Positions 6,184 to 8,401 of a DNA stretch of 8,401 nt are shown piece by piece; positions within the stretch are counted from its first letter, which is position 1, and every line of letters starts with the position of its first letter. The position numbers were made by a program, and so were the translations under genes. Where the stretch lies: positions 1 through 8,401 of the forward strand of contig CALKVG010000643.1 of assembly GCA_937998045.1 (NCBI GenBank). Direction: 5' to 3'. The DNA comes from an uncultured Myxococcales bacterium (GTDB lineage Bacteria > Myxococcota_A > Polyangia > Polyangiales > Polyangiaceae). A model generated the notes under the pieces. It saw nothing but the letters and a program-made list of their open reading frames with translations. It was not told where the DNA came from and ran no database searches.

Positions 6184-7647
6184 CTACGGCTGCGGCGGCG
6201 GCGGCACCATCTGCCTGCGAATGGGCCCGTGCATCATCGGCATCGGCCGCACTCCGCCATCGGCCATCGCCTGCGCGACCGCCACCCCGGGGCCAGCGTC
6301 GCCCGCGGCGGCTCCGACCGGCGCACCGCCACCGGGCACCGTCCACGTGACCTTCGCGAAGCGCGAGGCCTTGTGGAAGTTGCCTTGGCCGAGGATGGGC
6401 GACCACGCGACCCCGCCGTTTTGCTTCATCGCGTAGAAGTTGATGCGCCACACGTCTCCCGCCTTCGGCGGATGATTGGCGGCCTTGCCGTACGCCGTCC
6501 AGGGGATCGCAACCTCGACATCGTAGCCGGTGGTCTTGCCGTCGGCGCCCTTGTTGACGTGTACCGCGCTCTTGAGCTTCGGATCCCAGTCTTCGTGGCC
6601 GAACGGGCCGTTGGGCCCGCCGCTCGGCTGCTGCAAGGTGTCGAACTGCGACTTGAAGATCTTGTTCTGCGGGTTGATCTGAAGCTCGTAGTAGTTCGTG
6701 TTCGTGCCGGCAGCATCGGGCTCGACCATCATCTCGATGGTGTCCTTGGTCCAGAGCTTCGGCTGCCCGGCGGCCGTGAAGTCGTTGGGCTGCGACTTGG
6801 CGTCGTTGAAGCCCGTATAGAAGTCGGCTTCCTGCACCTGGGCGAAGACGTACAGGTGGCTGTCGTCCCACATCAGCTTCGCCATGGCGTTGACGGGGAA
6901 CGCGGTATTCGGCTTACCCGTCCCCACGTCGACGAAAGGGCCGGTGCTCACGGCGCCTCCCCACTCGGTCTCGTCGGCCTTGCCGTCGACGGTAATCTTC
7001 GCGTTCTGCGCGAGCTTGTTGATGGTTACGACGGGTACGTCGTTGGACGTGTGCTCGTCCTCGGCCTTCGGCTTGATGCCGGTGCTGATCTTGCCGACGA
7101 TCGCGCTGTTGTCGCCGTCGTTCGGGCCGCTGATGACACGCAGTCGCGCATCGCCCTTCCAGATACCGGTGAACACCGTGATCTCCGAGCCGGTCACGTC
7201 GTCGGGCACCTTGTAGGTCTGCTCGTCGACGTAGACCTTGCCCTTCTCCCAGCGGTCGGGGCCGAGGATCTGGTGGTTTCCCTTCTGCTCGCGAAGGGGG
7301 CCCACGAAATCGAGGTTGCCCATCTTGCCCGAGCCCTCGTCCTTCGTGTGCGTGAAGAGCAGCCAGCCGTTGTCGAGCGTGTCGTCGACGCGCCAGTAGT
7401 ACGTGAGCTTGGTCTCCTGGCCGGGGCGAGCCGTCTCCGGGTCGAACTTGTAGCCAACCAGGTGAATCTTGTTCTCGAAGTTCACGTCGAGCTTGTGCGC
7501 CAGGTTCGCCGGCGGCGCGTCCAGGACGAAGGTCTTGAGCTTCTCCTTGTCCTCCGCGCTAAGCCCCTTGCTGCCGCCCACGCAGGCGAGGCTCCCGAGG
7601 GAGCTCGCCGTCAGCACAACCGCCGAAAGTCCGTACCAAACGCGCAT
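6184..7647 (-). CDS. Putative lipoprotein with CBM9-like (carbohydrate-binding family 9 / DOMON-type) domain
   Basis: 487 residues from the ATG at 7647. The N-terminus MRVWYGLSAVVLTASSLGSLAC looks like a lipoprotein signal with C22 as the lipidated residue; the box (S-L-A-C) has Ser rather than Leu at -3, so this is likely but not textbook. Position +2 is Val, which does not suggest inner-membrane retention. Residues about 50-172 (GYKFDPETARPGQETKLTYYW, LLFTHTKD, DRWEKGKVYVDEQTYKVPDDV, ITVFTGIWKGDARLRV) resemble the beta-sandwich domain often attached to membrane glycosyltransferases. Residues about 205-436 have CBM9 hallmarks: VDGKADETEW (220-229), LYVFAQV, DTIEMMVEPD, YYELQINPQN, YDVEVAIPW (375-383), WRINFYAM, FHKASRFAKVTW. 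The last 50 residues are Ala/Gly-, Pro- and Met-rich. No catalytic domain is visible. Inferred role: surface or periplasmic glycan or ligand binding. It is convergent with SNF2 and divergent from Uma2. Confidence 0.85.
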   Translation of the reverse strand: MRVWYGLSAVVLTASSLGSLACVGGSKGLSAEDKEKLKTFVLDAPPANLAHKLDVNFENKIHLVGYKFDPETARPGQETKLTYYWRVDDTLDNGWLLFTHTKDEGSGKMGNLDFVGPLREQKGNHQILGPDRWEKGKVYVDEQTYKVPDDVTGSEITVFTGIWKGDARLRVISGPNDGDNSAIVGKISTGIKPKAEDEHTSNDVPVVTINKLAQNAKITVDGKADETEWGGAVSTGPFVDVGTGKPNTAFPVNAMAKLMWDDSHLYVFAQVQEADFYTGFNDAKSQPNDFTAAGQPKLWTKDTIEMMVEPDAAGTNTNYYELQINPQNKIFKSQFDTLQQPSGGPNGPFGHEDWDPKLKSAVHVNKGADGKTTGYDVEVAIPWTAYGKAANHPPKAGDVWRINFYAMKQNGGVAWSPILGQGNFHKASRFAKVTWTVPGGGAPVGAAAGDAGPGVAVAQAMADGGVRPMPMMHGPIRRQMVPPPPQP

Positions 7648-7705
7648 GTGCGGGCTTTTACAACCAACGAGGGCGCGGGTCGAGCCTTGGTGTTAGGTTT
7701 GGCCG
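7648..7705. promoter_or_regulatory. 58-bp divergent spacer between CBM9 lipoprotein and Uma2 genes
   Basis: The spacer must serve two outward-facing genes. On the minus strand, TGTAAA (plus-strand 7657-7662) is a 4/6 match to a -10 box whose 3' end lies 9 bases before the lipoprotein ATG. A 4/6 match to a -35 box (TCGACC, plus-strand 7678-7683) lies 15 bases upstream. No Shine-Dalgarno precedes that ATG, which together would fit a nearly leaderless transcript. For Uma2, only a weak AGG about 10 bases before the GTG is seen. These matches are weak and the call rests mainly on gene orientation. Confidence 0.3.
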
Positions 7706-8326
7706 GTGAGCGCATCCTCGCCGCCCGTTTCCGTCTCCGGCGTCCCCGGACCGAGGGCCGAGCTGCGGTTTCTGCTCCACGGCGTGCCCTGGTGGACGTA
7801 TGTCGCCCTCCGCGACGCACTGGACACCACCGGCGTGCGCATGACCTACCTCGAGGGGGAGCTCGAGCTCATGAGTCCGTCCGACCTGCACGAAGAGTCG
7901 AAGTCCATCATCGGCCGGCTCCTCGAGGTCTGGGCGGAGGAGAGGGACGTCGACCTGCGCGCGTTCGGGAGCACGACGTTCCGACGCGAGGCCACCGAGC
8001 GCGGTCTCGAGCCGGACGAGTGCTACACGCTCGGCCCGAAGCAGCCGGACGGCGTTCCCCACCTCGCAATCGAGGTCGTCGTCGACAACCCTCTCGTCGA
8101 GAAGCTCGCGGTTTACTCCGGTCTCGGCGTGCCGGAGGTGTGGATCTGGCTGGATGCGCGCAAGAGCATCCAGATTCATTGCTTCGTCGGCAACGGTTAC
8201 GAGGTCCGCCCGAAGAGTGACCTCTTGCCCGAAATCGACGTCGCGCTGCTATCGCGCTTCGTGCGACCGGGCGACAGCCACACCGCCCTCGCCAGGGCCT
8301 ATCGCGCCGCGATCGCGCGGCATTGA
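7706..8326 (+). CDS. Uma2 family (DUF820) PD-(D/E)XK endonuclease-like protein
   Basis: 206 residues from the GTG at 7706, the only start that keeps the N-terminus upstream of the conserved core and close to the neighbouring gene; a weak AGG precedes it. Family hallmarks are in order: YLEGELELMSPSDLHE (48-63), with E54 and H62 matching the N-terminal conserved Glu and His; PDECYTLG after the middle strands; then PHLAIEVV (118-125), K133 and YSGLGVPEVWIW. Length is typical of the family. E54, E123 and K133 fit the PD-(D/E)XK fold, but the aspartate that usually follows Pro in the P-D-L-x-x-E-V motif is His (H119). Uma2 proteins occur in many copies in cyanobacteria, Myxococcota and other large genomes; their biological role is not settled, though a nuclease fold is established. 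It stands alone, divergent from the CBM9 lipoprotein gene. Confidence 0.9.
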   Translation: MSASSPPVSVSGVPGPRAELRFLLHGVPWWTYVALRDALDTTGVRMTYLEGELELMSPSDLHEESKSIIGRLLEVWAEERDVDLRAFGSTTFRREATERGLEPDECYTLGPKQPDGVPHLAIEVVVDNPLVEKLAVYSGLGVPEVWIWLDARKSIQIHCFVGNGYEVRPKSDLLPEIDVALLSRFVRPGDSHTALARAYRAAIARH

Positions 8327-8385
8327 CCCGGCCAGACTCTCCCCCGTCCCGTTCCCCGCGTCCCTGCCCGAGAAACGGACGCCCT

Positions 8386-8401
8386 CCGGCGCTAGCGCCG
8401 G
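8386..8401. repeat. Perfect 16-bp palindrome at the contig end
   Basis: CCGGCGCTAGCGCCGG is self-complementary and occupies the final 16 bases. It can form a cruciform or, as RNA, a 6-bp GC stem with a CTAG loop, 59 bases downstream of the Uma2 stop. The preceding bases (cggacgccct) would extend the stem if the missing sequence continued as agggcgtccg, but that cannot be seen here. It may be a transcription terminator or one arm of a dispersed palindromic repeat; the absence of a visible T-run is due to the window end. Confidence 0.75.

Noticed and set aside
6229..8220. Plus-strand open frame of 663 codons across the CBM9 gene and Uma2
   Set aside because: It is antisense to a well-supported lipoprotein gene and out of frame with Uma2; composition is Arg/Val/Leu shadow-like.

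Overview
This window looks like one complete, short assembly contig from a high-GC bacterium. The best guess is a myxobacterium or relative (Myxococcota, Polyangiales-like). That guess rests on strong G/C third-position bias, a TPR/beta-barrel envelope protein, a CBM9-type lipoprotein, a very long SNF2 helicase, and accessory nucleases of the Rpn and Uma2 families together. It is inference from gene content, not proof. The first 44 bases are not genomic: they are the end of an Illumina P5 primer, an i5 index and the Nextera/Tn5 read-1 adapter. Native sequence starts at base 45.

Layout. 45-1040 (minus): 3'-truncated exported protein with TPR-like repeats followed by an outer-membrane-barrel-like domain; its apparent last six residues come from the adapter. 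1136-2155 (minus): Rpn-family (YhgA-like, formerly 'transposase_31') PD-(D/E)XK nuclease, complete, with a Gly/Ala-rich periodic tail. 2156-2243: an 88-bp divergent intergenic region. 2244-6077 (plus): SNF2/SWI2 ATPase of about 1277 residues with all main helicase motifs in its last 470 residues and a long N-terminal region. 6078-6183: a short convergent gap. 6184-7647 (minus): putative lipoprotein with an N-terminal beta-sandwich-like region, a CBM9-like domain and a Pro/Met-rich tail. 7648-7705: a second short divergent region. 7706-8326 (plus): Uma2-family (DUF820) PD-(D/E)XK protein. 8327-8401: non-coding, ending exactly on a perfect 16-bp palindrome at the contig edge.

How the genes relate. 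There is no clear operon: the Rpn and TPR genes run in tandem with a 95-bp gap, and the other neighbours are divergent or convergent. The one arrangement that suggests a shared job is the Rpn nuclease gene diverging from the SNF2 ATPase gene across 88 bp. A nuclease beside a DNA translocase is compatible with an accessory or defence role, but nothing in the sequence proves that they work together. I found no RNA genes, CRISPR array, insertion sequence or tRNA. Gene density is high, with no gene-free stretch above about 110 bp.
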